This document shows, piece after piece, positions 1 through 6,983 of a stretch of 34,150 bases of DNA. The position numbers were made by a program, and so were the translations under genes. The notes under the pieces are model-generated. The model saw only the letters and a program-made list of their open reading frames with translations. It ran no database searches and was not told the origin of the DNA. This DNA is from Amycolatopsis coloradensis (GTDB lineage: Bacteria > Actinomycetota > Actinomycetes > Mycobacteriales > Pseudonocardiaceae): assembly GCF_037997115.1 (NCBI RefSeq), contig NZ_CP150484.1, forward strand, positions 8,898,441-8,932,590. Reading direction: 5' to 3'. How positions within the stretch are numbered: the stretch's first letter is position 1; every line of letters starts with the position of its first letter.

Positions 1-2
1 TG

Positions 3-317
3 GTCGTCGGCATCATCCTGTCCGGTCTGGTGTCCGGCCTGCTCAACACGCTGTTCACCGGGACGCCGCACCGGCTCAGGCGTTGGTGCGGTTCTTCTCA
101 CGCAGGCGGTTCACCACGAAGAGGGTCAGCGCGAGCCCGACGGCGGCGATCACGAAGTACTGGAAGAACCCGGCGTACTCCTCGACCACGTGCCAGCTCT
201 CCCCGAGGCCGTAGCCCGCCAGCACGAACACCGTGTTCCAGATCAGGCTGCCCAGCGTGGTCAGGGCCAGGAACCGCCAGAACGACATGCGCTCGATCCC
301 GGCGGGCAGCGAGATGA
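3..317 (+). CDS. 3' part of a membrane protein, probably broken or cut
   Basis: The frame is open from the window edge. Its first 20 or so residues form a hydrophobic, glycine-rich helix (GIILSGLVSGLLNTLFT) resembling a late transmembrane segment of EmrB/QacA-type MFS transporters. After about base 65 the translation turns into an Arg/Ser-rich run that is only the antisense shadow of the convergent DedA gene. The nominal stop at 315-317 would mean a 242-base tail-to-tail overlap, which is implausible. The genuine protein sequence therefore seems to end near 65-75 without its own stop, as expected for a truncated or frameshifted gene. The family call is tentative because only one helix is visible. 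Confidence 0.3.
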   Translation, partial: VVGIILSGLVSGLLNTLFTGTPHRLRRWCGSSHAGGSPRRGSARARRRRSRSTGRTRRTPRPRASSPRGRSPPARTPCSRSGCPAWSGPGTARTTCARSRRAAR

Positions 318-726
318 GGCTGCGGAAGATCGGCACCATCCTGCCGAAGAACACCGCCTTGGTGCCGTGTTTCTGGAACCAGGCCTCGGTCTTGTCGAAG
401 TCGGACGTCTTGACCAGCGGGATCTTCGCCATCCAGCGGCGCGTGCGGTCTCGGCCGAGCAGGAGGCCGAGGTAGTACACGATGATCGCGCCCGCGACCG
501 AGCCGAAGGTCGTCCACACCAGCGCTTCCACGAGGGTGAACGTGCCCTGGCTGGCGGAGAACCCGGCGAGCGGGAGCACCAGTTCGCTGGGGATCGGCGG
601 GAACAGGTTGTCCAGGCCGACGATGATCGCGGCGCCCGGACCGCCCAGCGCGTCCATCAGTGACACCGCCCAGCCGGCGAGTCCTCCCATCGGTTCGCTG
701 GCGGTTTGGGCGAGCAGGAGGTTCAT
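76..726 (-). CDS. DedA family membrane protein (SNARE-associated/VTT domain)
   Basis: A 216-residue integral membrane protein of the DedA family, whose members are proposed lipid transporters or flippases (undecaprenyl phosphate, phosphatidylethanolamine) needed for envelope homeostasis. Diagnostic features are the N-terminal re-entrant motif LFPPIPSELVLPLAG (residues 41-55) with the conserved acidic residue E48, and the motif FFGRMVPIFRSLISLPAG (127-144) with R129 and R135. Four to five hydrophobic segments follow the usual pattern, and the length is typical. The ATG at 724-726 was chosen because AAAGG lies just upstream and the protein begins directly before the first hydrophobic stretch; the same open frame continues upstream but looks non-coding. 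It is divergent from the histidine kinase gene. Its lipid substrate cannot be told from sequence. Confidence 0.93.
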   Translation of the reverse strand: MNLLLAQTASEPMGGLAGWAVSLMDALGGPGAAIIVGLDNLFPPIPSELVLPLAGFSASQGTFTLVEALVWTTFGSVAGAIIVYYLGLLLGRDRTRRWMAKIPLVKTSDFDKTEAWFQKHGTKAVFFGRMVPIFRSLISLPAGIERMSFWRFLALTTLGSLIWNTVFVLAGYGLGESWHVVEEYAGFFQYFVIAAVGLALTLFVVNRLREKNRTNA

Positions 727-849
727 GGCGGCCTTTCGTGGTCGTCTGCAGTTGCCAACGAACGTACGAATCACGCGGGTTCCGCACCCTGGGGTGAAGC
801 GGCACAGATCACTGCGGAAAACCTCAATACCGACCTTCGGATACCCCGC

Positions 850-861
850 TAACCTGGCGCT
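850..861 (+). promoter_or_regulatory. probable -10 element, leaderless start of the kinase gene
   Basis: TAACCT at 850-855 is followed by only six bases before the ATG at 862. No Shine-Dalgarno sequence is present, so transcription probably starts at or next to the start codon. No convincing -35 hexamer is visible. Confidence 0.4.
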
Positions 862-2013
862 ATGCCTGTTCCGGCAGCGATGCGCCGCTACCTGCGCAAG
901 ATGCTCCGCGGCACGCTGGGCCTGGCGATCGGCGCCACGACCGGGGTCGCGGAGTTCTTCTACGTGCTTTTCGGCGGCATCGCGCTCGCGGTCCCCGCGT
1001 TGCGGCGGCCCGTCTTCTCCGGCGCCCGCACACTGTCCGAAATGGAGCGACAACGGCTGGAGAAGTACTTCGGCGAGGAGAACGCGACGGATTACTCCGG
1101 ACGCCGCGCGATGGCCTACCTGGTCCCGCGGTGCGTCATCGGGTTGCTCAGCGCCGGGATCTTCGGCCTGATCCTGCTGGGTGCCGGATCCGGCCTGATC
1201 ATCGGGTATCAGCTCCTCGACGGCAGGTCGCCCGGCGGCGACGCCCCGGCCGATTGGTACGACCCGGTCACCACCCTGCTCTTCGGCGCGCTGCTCGTTT
1301 TCCTTTCCTTGCAAGGGCTCATCGGGGCCGCGACGCTGGACGGCAAGCTGGCGAGGTACTTTTTCGGGCCCAGCAAGAAGGAACAGCTGCGCCGCCGGGT
1401 CTCCGAACTCGCGACCAGCCGGGCCGAGGTGGTCGAAGCGGTCAACGGCGAGCGCCGCCGGATCGAACGGGACCTGCACGACGGCGTCCAGCAGCGGCTC
1501 GTCGCGCTCGGGATGCTGCTCGGCCGGGCACGGCGGGCCACCGACCCGAAGCGCGCGTCGGATCTGCTGCGGCAGGCGCACGAGGAGTCCCAGCGCGCCC
1601 TCGTCGACTTGCGCGAGGTCTCATGGCGGGTGTACCCGATCGCGCTGGACGCGGACGGGCTGCACCCCGCGCTGGAAGCGCTCGCGGAACGCTCGGGGGT
1701 ACCGGTCCACCTCCGGGTCGACCTGCCGGAACGGCCACCGGCGGCCATCGAGACCGTCGTCTACTTCGTCGCGTCCGAAGCGGTCACCAATACGATCAAG
1801 CACGCCGCGGCGACGCGGATCGACATCGAGGCCGAGCGGGACGGGGACAGGGTGCGGGTGCGGATCACCGATGACGGCACGGGCGGGGCGCGGGAGTCCG
1901 GCGGCGGTCTCTCCGGCCTCGCACGGCGCGTCGCCGCCGCGGACGGGCAGTTCATTGTGGACAGTCCACCCGGCGGCCCGACCGTGGTGACGGCGGTGCT
2001 GCCGTGCGCGTGA
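862..2013 (+). CDS. two-component sensor histidine kinase (NarL-type partner, putative sensor domain)
   Basis: A 383-residue membrane kinase. Residues 1-170 carry about four hydrophobic segments in the arrangement of the actinobacterial putative-sensor domain, ending in the typical LARYFFGP. A short coiled segment (172-195) leads into the HisKA_3 dimerisation domain, where RRRIERDLHDGVQQRL contains the phospho-acceptor H206. The HATPase_c domain shows the N box EAVTNTIKHA (306-315, N310) and the G box DDGTGG (337-342). It phosphorylates the response regulator encoded immediately downstream, whose GTG start overlaps this gene by 10 bases, so translation is coupled. The stimulus is unknown; similar sensors are envelope-linked. 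The divergent dedA gene is a neighbour, not a proven target. Confidence 0.95.
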   Translation: MPVPAAMRRYLRKMLRGTLGLAIGATTGVAEFFYVLFGGIALAVPALRRPVFSGARTLSEMERQRLEKYFGEENATDYSGRRAMAYLVPRCVIGLLSAGIFGLILLGAGSGLIIGYQLLDGRSPGGDAPADWYDPVTTLLFGALLVFLSLQGLIGAATLDGKLARYFFGPSKKEQLRRRVSELATSRAEVVEAVNGERRRIERDLHDGVQQRLVALGMLLGRARRATDPKRASDLLRQAHEESQRALVDLREVSWRVYPIALDADGLHPALEALAERSGVPVHLRVDLPERPPAAIETVVYFVASEAVTNTIKHAAATRIDIEAERDGDRVRVRITDDGTGGARESGGGLSGLARRVAAADGQFIVDSPPGGPTVVTAVLPCA

Positions 2014-2648
2014 TCCTCGCCGAGGACTCGACCCTGCTGCGCGAGGGGCTGGTCCGGCTGCTGGTCGAGGAGGGGCACGAAGTCGTCGCGTCGGTCGGCG
2101 ATGGTGACGCGCTCCTCTCGACGACGGCCGCCTATCGGCCGGACGTGATCGTCACCGACGTCCGCATGCCGCCGACCCATACCGACGAGGGGCTTCGCGC
2201 GGCGCTCGAGATCCGGAAGCGCTGGCCGGAGATCGGAGTGCTGGTGCTCTCGCAGTACGTCGAGAAGCGCTACGCCGCCGAGTTGATCACCGGCGACGGC
2301 GAACGCGTCGGCTATCTCCTGAAGGACCGGGTCGCCCAAGTGGGCGAATTCCTGGACGCGCTCGACCGCGTCGCCGCGGGCGGGGCCGCGTTCGATCCGG
2401 AGGTCGTCCGGCGGCTGCTCGCGCGGACCACGCACACCGATCCGCTCGGGAAACTGACCGTCCGCGAGCGTGACGTGCTGGAGAAAATGGCGCAGGGCCA
2501 CACGAACGCCGGGATCGCCGAGTCACTGTTCGTGTCACTGAGCGCCGTCGAGAAGCATGTGAACGCCATCTTCGACAAGCTCGGCCTGGCCAGCACCGCC
2601 GGGTACAGCCGCCGTGTCCTCGCGATCCTGCGGTACCTCGGTTCCTGA
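2004..2648 (+). CDS. two-component response regulator, NarL/FixJ (LuxR HTH) family
   Basis: A 214-residue response regulator. The receiver domain (1-120) has the acidic pair E7/D8, the phospho-acceptor D52 in VIVTDVRMP, and the conserved K107 in YLLKDR. A linker leads to a LuxR-type HTH domain (about 148-205) with the signature LTVRERDVLEKMAQG, then the recognition region SLSAVEKHVNAIFDKL. The GTG at 2004 is inside the kinase gene, which fixes the pair as a translationally coupled operon. Phosphorylation by the kinase should drive dimerisation and DNA binding. Target promoters cannot be identified here. The stop codon is close to the next promoter, so the operon probably ends with this gene. 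Confidence 0.95.
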   Translation: MRVILAEDSTLLREGLVRLLVEEGHEVVASVGDGDALLSTTAAYRPDVIVTDVRMPPTHTDEGLRAALEIRKRWPEIGVLVLSQYVEKRYAAELITGDGERVGYLLKDRVAQVGEFLDALDRVAAGGAAFDPEVVRRLLARTTHTDPLGKLTVRERDVLEKMAQGHTNAGIAESLFVSLSAVEKHVNAIFDKLGLASTAGYSRRVLAILRYLGS

Positions 2649-2655
2649 GCCCGAG

Positions 2656-2685
2656 TTGACAGGCAAGTGACGACTTGCCTATAAC
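2656..2685 (+). promoter_or_regulatory. sigma-70-type promoter with an operator filling the spacer
   Basis: TTGACA (2656-2661) and TATAAC (2680-2685) are separated by 18 bases. The spacer is a palindrome: AGGCAAGT (2661-2668), a four-base centre, and ACTTGCCT (2673-2680), eight perfectly complementary bases each side. The TATAAC ends six bases before the GTG of the ArsR gene, so the mRNA is probably leaderless. The layout fits autorepression by the ArsR protein blocking RNA polymerase. Confidence 0.8.
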
Positions 2686-2691
2686 AGGGTC

Positions 2692-2982
2692 GTGGACGTC
2701 GACCTGTTCAAGGCGATCGGTGACGCGACGCGACGCACCATCCTGGACGAGCTGACCGAAAAGGACGGTCAGACACTGTTCGAGATCTGCGGCAGGCTGA
2801 CCATGAAACACGGCCTGACCTCGTCACGGCAGGCCATCTCGCAACATCTCGCGATGCTCGAACAGGCGGGCCTGGTGCACACCCGGCGACAGGGCCGCTA
2901 CAAGTTCCACCACATCGACACGAGCCCGTTGCGATCGATCGTCGAGCGGTGGCCCATCGACCGAGAGGAACCGAACCCGTGA
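2692..2982 (+). CDS. ArsR family winged-helix regulator
   Basis: A 96-residue ArsR/SmtB-type repressor. The opening LFKAIGDATRRTILDEL is the classical ArsR helix, and the recognition segment is SSRQAISQHLAMLEQAGLV (about 44-62), followed by the beta wing RRQGRYKFHHI. No metal-binding Cys pair of the ELCVCDL type is present, so it belongs with the non-metal, often VOC- or SRPBCC-linked, ArsR regulators. The GTG start is supported by the promoter lying directly in front. The stop overlaps the start of the VOC gene (GTGA), so the two are co-translated. The palindrome between -35 and -10 is the likely binding site; the inducer is unknown. Confidence 0.92.
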   Translation: MDVDLFKAIGDATRRTILDELTEKDGQTLFEICGRLTMKHGLTSSRQAISQHLAMLEQAGLVHTRRQGRYKFHHIDTSPLRSIVERWPIDREEPNP

Positions 2983-3368
2983 TCCGGATCAACATCACCA
3001 GCGTCTTCGTCGACGACCAGGCCAAGGCGCTGGAGTTCTACACCGAAAAGCTGGGTTTCATCAAGAAACACGACGTGCCCACCGGCGACGCCCGCTGGCT
3101 CACCGTGGTCTCCCCCGCCAATCCCGACGGTGTCGAGCTGCTGCTGGAACCGGATGGCCACCCCGCGGCGAAGCCGTTCAAGAAGGCACTGACCGACGAC
3201 GGCATCCCGTTCACCCAGTTCGCCGTCGACGACGTGTACGCCGAGGTCGACCGGCTCAAAGGCCTGGGGGTCCAGTTCACGCAGGACGCTGTCGACATGG
3301 GGCCGGTGGTCACCGCCGTCTTCGACGACACCTGCGGCAACCTGATCCAGCTCGCGACGATGAAGTAG
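2979..3368 (+). CDS. VOC family protein (glyoxalase/bleomycin-resistance fold)
   Basis: A 129-residue single-domain vicinal-oxygen-chelate protein. It shows the two beta-alpha-beta-beta-beta modules: ALEFYTEKLGF near residue 20, VELLLEPDG in the middle, then FAVDDVYAEVDRLKGLGV and the closing GNLIQLA. The first-strand position that is His in true glyoxalases is not His here (NITSVFVDD), so a metal-dependent lyase role is doubtful and ligand binding or an unknown isomerase/dioxygenase-like role is equally possible. The GTG start overlaps the ArsR stop by four bases, giving a two-gene autoregulated unit: a sensor repressor with a small binding or detoxifying protein. Confidence 0.9.
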   Translation: MIRINITSVFVDDQAKALEFYTEKLGFIKKHDVPTGDARWLTVVSPANPDGVELLLEPDGHPAAKPFKKALTDDGIPFTQFAVDDVYAEVDRLKGLGVQFTQDAVDMGPVVTAVFDDTCGNLIQLATMK

Positions 3369-3381
3369 GCCGGGCACGGAA

Positions 3382-3416
3382 AGCGGGGCTCGGTCCACTG
3401 TGGACCAAGCCCCGCT
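3382..3416. terminator. bidirectional hairpin terminator between convergent VOC genes
   Basis: The 17-base arms 3382-3398 and 3400-3416 are complementary at 16 of 17 positions around CCACTGTGG. It sits in the 74-base gap between two convergent genes, so it can end transcription in both directions. There is no long T-run, as is usual in high-GC actinomycetes. Confidence 0.75.
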
Positions 3417-3442
3417 GCGTCTCACCGAGAGACGGGCATTCC

Positions 3443-3823
3443 TTACTGCTGCGCCCATTCCACGAGTTCCACAGGCACGCCGTTCGGGTCGGTGACCATG
3501 AGGAGGCGCTCCCCCCACGGCTCTTCCCGCAGCGGCAATGTGATCTCGACACCTTCGTCGCGCAGGCGCTTCTCCTCGGCTTCGAGGTTCTCGACCGTGA
3601 AGGCCACGATCACCCCGGACGCGCGCTGCTGCCGCAGGTTCTCCGGCAGGACCTCGATCCCCGCCTGAAGCAGGACGATGGCCACCTTCGCGGTTTCATG
3701 CCCGAGGGAGACGAAACCCTCCGCGGCCATCTGCTCGGTGAAGCCGAAGTGCTCGGTGAAGAAGCGGCTGGAAGCGGCGACATCGTCGACGGTCAGCGAG
3801 ACGGTGGAGGCAAGGACGTTCAT
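3443..3823 (-). CDS. VOC family protein
   Basis: A 126-residue vicinal-oxygen-chelate domain protein, distinct from the VOC protein at 2979. Recognisable pieces are SLTVDDVAASSRFFTEHFGF (8-27), GFVSLGHETAKVAIVLLQ, FTVENLEAEEKRLRDEGVEI and the closing DPNGVPVELVEW. E122 in the last strand is the usual metal ligand or binding-site residue, while the first-strand ligand is not a His. Small VOC proteins of this type are often annotated as glyoxalase/bleomycin-resistance proteins, but the substrate cannot be inferred. The ATG has AAGGGG about seven bases upstream. It is divergent from the TetR gene at 4112, which is a plausible regulator through operators at 4049-4106. Confidence 0.9.
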   Translation of the reverse strand: MNVLASTVSLTVDDVAASSRFFTEHFGFTEQMAAEGFVSLGHETAKVAIVLLQAGIEVLPENLRQQRASGVIVAFTVENLEAEEKRLRDEGVEITLPLREEPWGERLLMVTDPNGVPVELVEWAQQ

Positions 3824-4048
3824 GGGCTATCCCCTTCGGGTCGGCGGTGGGTTTCGGAGAAGCGGGCCGGTCAGTACGACCGGCGTCGCGGGACGCCGAT
3901 CGAGCGGCGCACCGGCATCGAGCGGCCCGGGAACGGCTGCTGGTGACGGCGGTCGCTCCGGCGAACCTGGGCGCGGTTGGTGCCTTCGTTGCCTTGGGGG
4001 ATTCGAGCGGTCAAGGAGCCTCTTCTCTCACTGTTCGGTAGTACGGAC

Positions 4049-4106
4049 GTAAGTTTACATCCGACGCACGGTAAGTCAAGGATATTTTTACTACGGTGGT
4101 AAACTT
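4049..4106. promoter_or_regulatory. candidate TetR operator region
   Basis: TTTAC (4087-4091) and GTAAA (4099-4103) are the ends of a 17-base near-palindrome with one mismatched pair. AAGTTTAC (4051-4058) and GTAAACTT (4099-4106) form a perfect 8-base inverted repeat 40 bases apart. TAAACT (4100-4105) could be the -10 of the TetR gene, six bases ahead of its ATG. The sites lie between the divergent VOC and TetR genes, mostly next to tetR. Confidence 0.5.
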
Positions 4107-4111
4107 CGCTC

Positions 4112-4750
4112 ATGACCAGCACGGATGTGGGTTTGCGGGAGCTCAAGAAGCAGGAGACACGGCAGCTGATCTCCGATCAGGCGACGCTGCTCTTCATCGA
4201 GAAGGGCTTCGAGGAGACGACGATCGCCGAGATCGCAGCGGCGGCGAGAGTCGCGAAGAAGACCGTCACGAACTACTTCGCGCGCAAGGAGGACCTGGCG
4301 CTCGACCAGCACGAGGAGTTCACGAACGGGCTGGCGAACGCCGTCCGGGACCGGAAGCCGGGTGAGTCGGCGTTGGCCGCGCTACGACGCACCTTCCTGG
4401 ACGCGGTGGCCGAGCACTCGCCGGTGATCGGCTTCACCGGGCCGGTCTTCGCCAAAATGGTGCTGGAGAGCCCGACTCTGACCGCCCGGCTGCGTGAACT
4501 GCACGAACTGCGGGAAGCTGCGCTCGCCGAACTGCTCGCGAGCGAGACCGGAGCGAACGCGGACGACGTCACCCCGGTCATGGCGGCCGCCGAGCTCAAC
4601 GCGATCGACCGCGTCCTCTTCCGCGAGGTCCTCCGGCGCTCGCACGCGGGCGAGAGCAACGACGAGATCGCCGAAGCGCTGACGAAGGCGACACAGCGGG
4701 CTTTCGAGTTGCTGGAACCGGCGTTCGGCGACTACGCGATCCGTGAATAG
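4112..4750 (+). CDS. TetR/AcrR family transcriptional regulator
   Basis: A 212-residue TetR-type repressor. The N-terminal three-helix DNA-binding domain runs from about residue 12 to 60: QLISDQATLLFIEKGFEET, then TIAEIAAAARVAKKTVTNYF with the recognition helix, then ARKEDL. The remaining alpha-helical part (65-205) is a ligand-binding and dimerisation domain of the kind that follows this N-terminus in many actinobacterial regulators of efflux or detoxification genes. No Shine-Dalgarno is obvious at the ATG; TAAACT six bases upstream suggests a leaderless mRNA. Likely targets are itself and the divergent VOC gene. The ligand is unknown. Confidence 0.93.
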   Translation: MTSTDVGLRELKKQETRQLISDQATLLFIEKGFEETTIAEIAAAARVAKKTVTNYFARKEDLALDQHEEFTNGLANAVRDRKPGESALAALRRTFLDAVAEHSPVIGFTGPVFAKMVLESPTLTARLRELHELREAALAELLASETGANADDVTPVMAAAELNAIDRVLFREVLRRSHAGESNDEIAEALTKATQRAFELLEPAFGDYAIRE

Positions 4751-4776
4751 CCCTGGGTTTTGTCGGGGGTTACCGC

Positions 4777-4789
4777 TAGGTTCCGCTCC
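4777..4789 (+). promoter_or_regulatory. probable -10 element of a leaderless gene
   Basis: TAGGTT (4777-4782), a common actinobacterial -10 form, is followed by seven bases and the ATG at 4790. This supports that ATG over the TTG at 4760. No clear -35 is visible. Confidence 0.4.
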
Positions 4790-6004
4790 ATGTCTGAGGG
4801 GACCTTGCTGGACGTCGTCTATTGCGAAGGCTGGGATCCGGCCGCCCGCGCGGTGATCGGGAGGCTCTCATCCGGCACCGCACGCGGACGCGACGCCGCC
4901 GGGGAGCAATACGCCGTCGCCTTGGTGCGCCCGGGCACCGAGGTGCCGCTGGTGCTGCTCGAAATCGCGTGGAAGCACTCCTTCGCCCGCACGGTGCTGT
5001 TCGATGAGCTGGGCAGGCGCCGGGGTTTCTTCGAGTTCCGAGTGCTGGAGGACGGCGCGCTGTTCCTCATGAAGGTCGAGCAGTGGACCTACCGGTTCGA
5101 AGACCAGGAAGAGTTCGACAAGAAGAGCGCCGGCCATCTGGAGATGTCCTTCGGCCCGGACGGCAAGGGCTGGATGCACCAGGCGCCCCAGGGTTACGGC
5201 GGCGGCTCCAGCAGCGGTCAGGTGAGCAAGCAGGTGTCGGAACTGACCACACCGAAGCCCGCCTTCGGTGACTGGGAGCCTCTCGCGAACTCGGGGCCGC
5301 TGACCCTCCGGACCCCCGACGCTCCCGACACCGATCCGCCGCTGCCCGTCGACGAACGTCCCTGGCGGCCGTCCGTTCCGCTGCGCCCTTCCGGCATGGA
5401 CGAGATGTTCACCGCGGGCACGCGCTTCTCGATGAGCGGCGACCATGGCCTCGTCGAGGTCGAGCTCCGGGACGCCGGGAAGCTCCGCATGCCCAGCGGC
5501 AGGCTCGTCGCGGCGGACCCGGCGTTCCTGGACGCGAACGCGGAGCACTTCACGGTCACCGTGCCTCCCGGTGAGTACCAGGTCGCAGTCTCCGTGATCC
5601 GGTTCGTCGACGAACCCACCCACGAACGGGTCGCGGCCGCCAAACTCGTCGTCGCCGATGTTCCCGTCGTCACCTGGGAAACCGCGCTCTGGCCCGGACA
5701 GAACGCGCTTTTCCTCGGGGACGGGGAGTTCTACGGCTACGGCGTGGACAGCGGCACGGGCTGCTTCGCCGACGCGGCCGCCGTCCCCGCGGAGATGGAC
5801 GACGACCTCCTGGAGAAGTTCGAGGAGGTGGACCCGTATGTCGACGTCACCCCGGACGGAGCCGACGGCAACATCATCGCGTTCACCACCGGCTGGGGCG
5901 ACGGCAGTTATCCGACCTGGATCGGCCGGGCGGCCGACGGCAGGCCGGCCTGCTTCGTCACCGACATGCTGGTCCTCGACCGCGCCCGGATTCTCACGGC
6001 TTGA
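4790..6004 (+). CDS. DUF4241 domain-containing protein
   Basis: A 404-residue, apparently cytoplasmic protein of unknown function with two parts. The C-terminal half (about 195-404) matches the DUF4241 pattern: a strand-rich opening (GLVEVELRDAGKLRMPSGRLVAADP, split here over residues about 215-240), PPGEYQVAVSVIRF, then the closing block NIIAFTTGWGDGSYPTWIG and CFVTDMLVL. The N-terminal half (1-150) has a mixed fold with FEFRVLEDGALFLMKVEQW and ends in a Gly/Ser linker (YGGGSSSGQ); I do not recognise it. The ATG at 4790 was preferred to the upstream TTG because a -10-like TAGGTT lies in between. It stands alone, 17 bases before a PPOX gene with which it may be co-transcribed. Confidence 0.85.
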   Translation: MSEGTLLDVVYCEGWDPAARAVIGRLSSGTARGRDAAGEQYAVALVRPGTEVPLVLLEIAWKHSFARTVLFDELGRRRGFFEFRVLEDGALFLMKVEQWTYRFEDQEEFDKKSAGHLEMSFGPDGKGWMHQAPQGYGGGSSSGQVSKQVSELTTPKPAFGDWEPLANSGPLTLRTPDAPDTDPPLPVDERPWRPSVPLRPSGMDEMFTAGTRFSMSGDHGLVEVELRDAGKLRMPSGRLVAADPAFLDANAEHFTVTVPPGEYQVAVSVIRFVDEPTHERVAAAKLVVADVPVVTWETALWPGQNALFLGDGEFYGYGVDSGTGCFADAAAVPAEMDDDLLEKFEEVDPYVDVTPDGADGNIIAFTTGWGDGSYPTWIGRAADGRPACFVTDMLVLDRARILTA

Positions 6005-6020
6005 GCGGGATGATGACGCC

Positions 6021-6443
6021 ATGACCTTTACAGACGAGGAGATCGCATACCTGCGTTCGCAGCCTTTGGCCCGCTTCGCGACCCTCTCGGAGGACGGCGA
6101 ACAGCCTGATGTCGTGCCGCTGGCGTTCGAGTTCGACGGCACTTGTTTCCGGGTCGGCGGAGTGGGCGCGTCGGTCCTCGCGACCCGGAAGTTCCGCAAC
6201 ATCCGTGCGGGGCGGCGCAAAGTCGCCCTGGTCGTCGACGACACGGCCTCCTTCGACCCGTTCATCGCCCGCGGTATCCGGATCTACGGCGAGGCCGACG
6301 ACCCGATCGAACGCGTGGGAGCGGTCGGCCCTGGCATCTACTCGCGCGTGACGCCGAAGGTGTCGTGGAGCTGGAACATGGCGGGGGAACCCGCGGGCGA
6401 GACGTGGTACCCGTCGAGGCGCGCGGTTCACGGCGAGGCGTAG
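6021..6443 (+). CDS. PPOX class F420-dependent oxidoreductase
   Basis: A 140-residue split-barrel flavin/F420 enzyme of the pyridoxamine-5'-phosphate-oxidase-like family. It shows the typical short form: an N-terminal helix (FTDEEIAYLRSQPLARFATLSEDG), a barrel strand PDVVPLAFEFDG, then the cofactor-phosphate region ATRKFRNIRAGRRKVALVVDD and the closing SWSWN. Mycobacterial relatives such as Rv2061c-type proteins use F420H2 for reductions of largely unknown substrates. The ATG at 6021 lies 17 bases after the DUF4241 stop, so co-transcription is likely. The 3' end overlaps the convergent GNAT gene by 16 bases. F420 rather than FMN use is inferred from the subfamily and host, not from a visible residue. 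Confidence 0.9.
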   Translation: MTFTDEEIAYLRSQPLARFATLSEDGEQPDVVPLAFEFDGTCFRVGGVGASVLATRKFRNIRAGRRKVALVVDDTASFDPFIARGIRIYGEADDPIERVGAVGPGIYSRVTPKVSWSWNMAGEPAGETWYPSRRAVHGEA

Positions 6444-6943
6444 ACGAGCATGTCCTTCGGGACGCCGCCGATCTCGTGATGATCGGGCAGCAGTCCTTCG
6501 CACCGGTAGCCCGCCTTCTCGGCCGCGCGGAGGGAGCCGCGGTTCCACGGCTCGATGTACAGCTCGACCCGCTCGACGCCGGGCACGGTCCGGGCGAACC
6601 CGGTGATCGCCACGAGGGCGTCGGTCGCGAAACCGCGTCGCCGATGCTCGGGCGAGATCGAATAGCCCACGATCCCGACGCCTTCGGACAGCTTTCGCAG
6701 CCAGAGGGCGATCGTGCCGACCGCGGTTCCGCCCGCGACGATCACGAAGGGAAGGCCGCGGCCTTCGGCTCGGCCGCCTTGCTGCCGTCGCACCCACGCT
6801 TCGGCTTCCTGCCGGCTTGGATGCGCGGGAAGGCTGCCGATGAGCGGGATGTAGGGATCTTCGCCGAATTCGAGGGCGAGCCCGACGTCGGCTTCGGTGA
6901 ACTCGCGGAGGATGACGGATCCATGGGCCGGCGGCTCGGTCAT
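6428..6943 (-). CDS. GNAT family N-acetyltransferase (RimJ/RimL-like)
   Basis: A 171-residue GCN5-related acetyltransferase. The opening VILREFTEADVGLALEF is characteristic of the RimJ/RimL-type subgroup. The acetyl-CoA site is seen in the strand VGYSISPEHRRRGFATDAL (about 101-119), where RRRGFA binds the pyrophosphate. ELYIEPWNRGSLRAAEKAGY is the conserved NxxSxxxxEKxGF-type motif. Such enzymes acetylate protein N-termini, amino acids or antibiotics, and the target is not predictable. The ATG at 6943 was selected because upstream translation is antisense to the DHFR-like gene and of low quality. It is divergent from that gene with a 40-base gap and convergent with the PPOX gene. Confidence 0.92.
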   Translation of the reverse strand: MTEPPAHGSVILREFTEADVGLALEFGEDPYIPLIGSLPAHPSRQEAEAWVRRQQGGRAEGRGLPFVIVAGGTAVGTIALWLRKLSEGVGIVGYSISPEHRRRGFATDALVAITGFARTVPGVERVELYIEPWNRGSLRAAEKAGYRCEGLLPDHHEIGGVPKDMLVYASP

Positions 6944-6983
6944 CGGTCCATTCTTGTCGGAGGGCGGCGGTACGGTCTGTTCC

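Noticed and set aside
4760..4789. An upstream TTG start for the DUF4241 gene
   Set aside because: The TTG lies before a -10-like TAGGTT, and the ten extra residues (MSGVTARFRS) do not resemble protein sequence.
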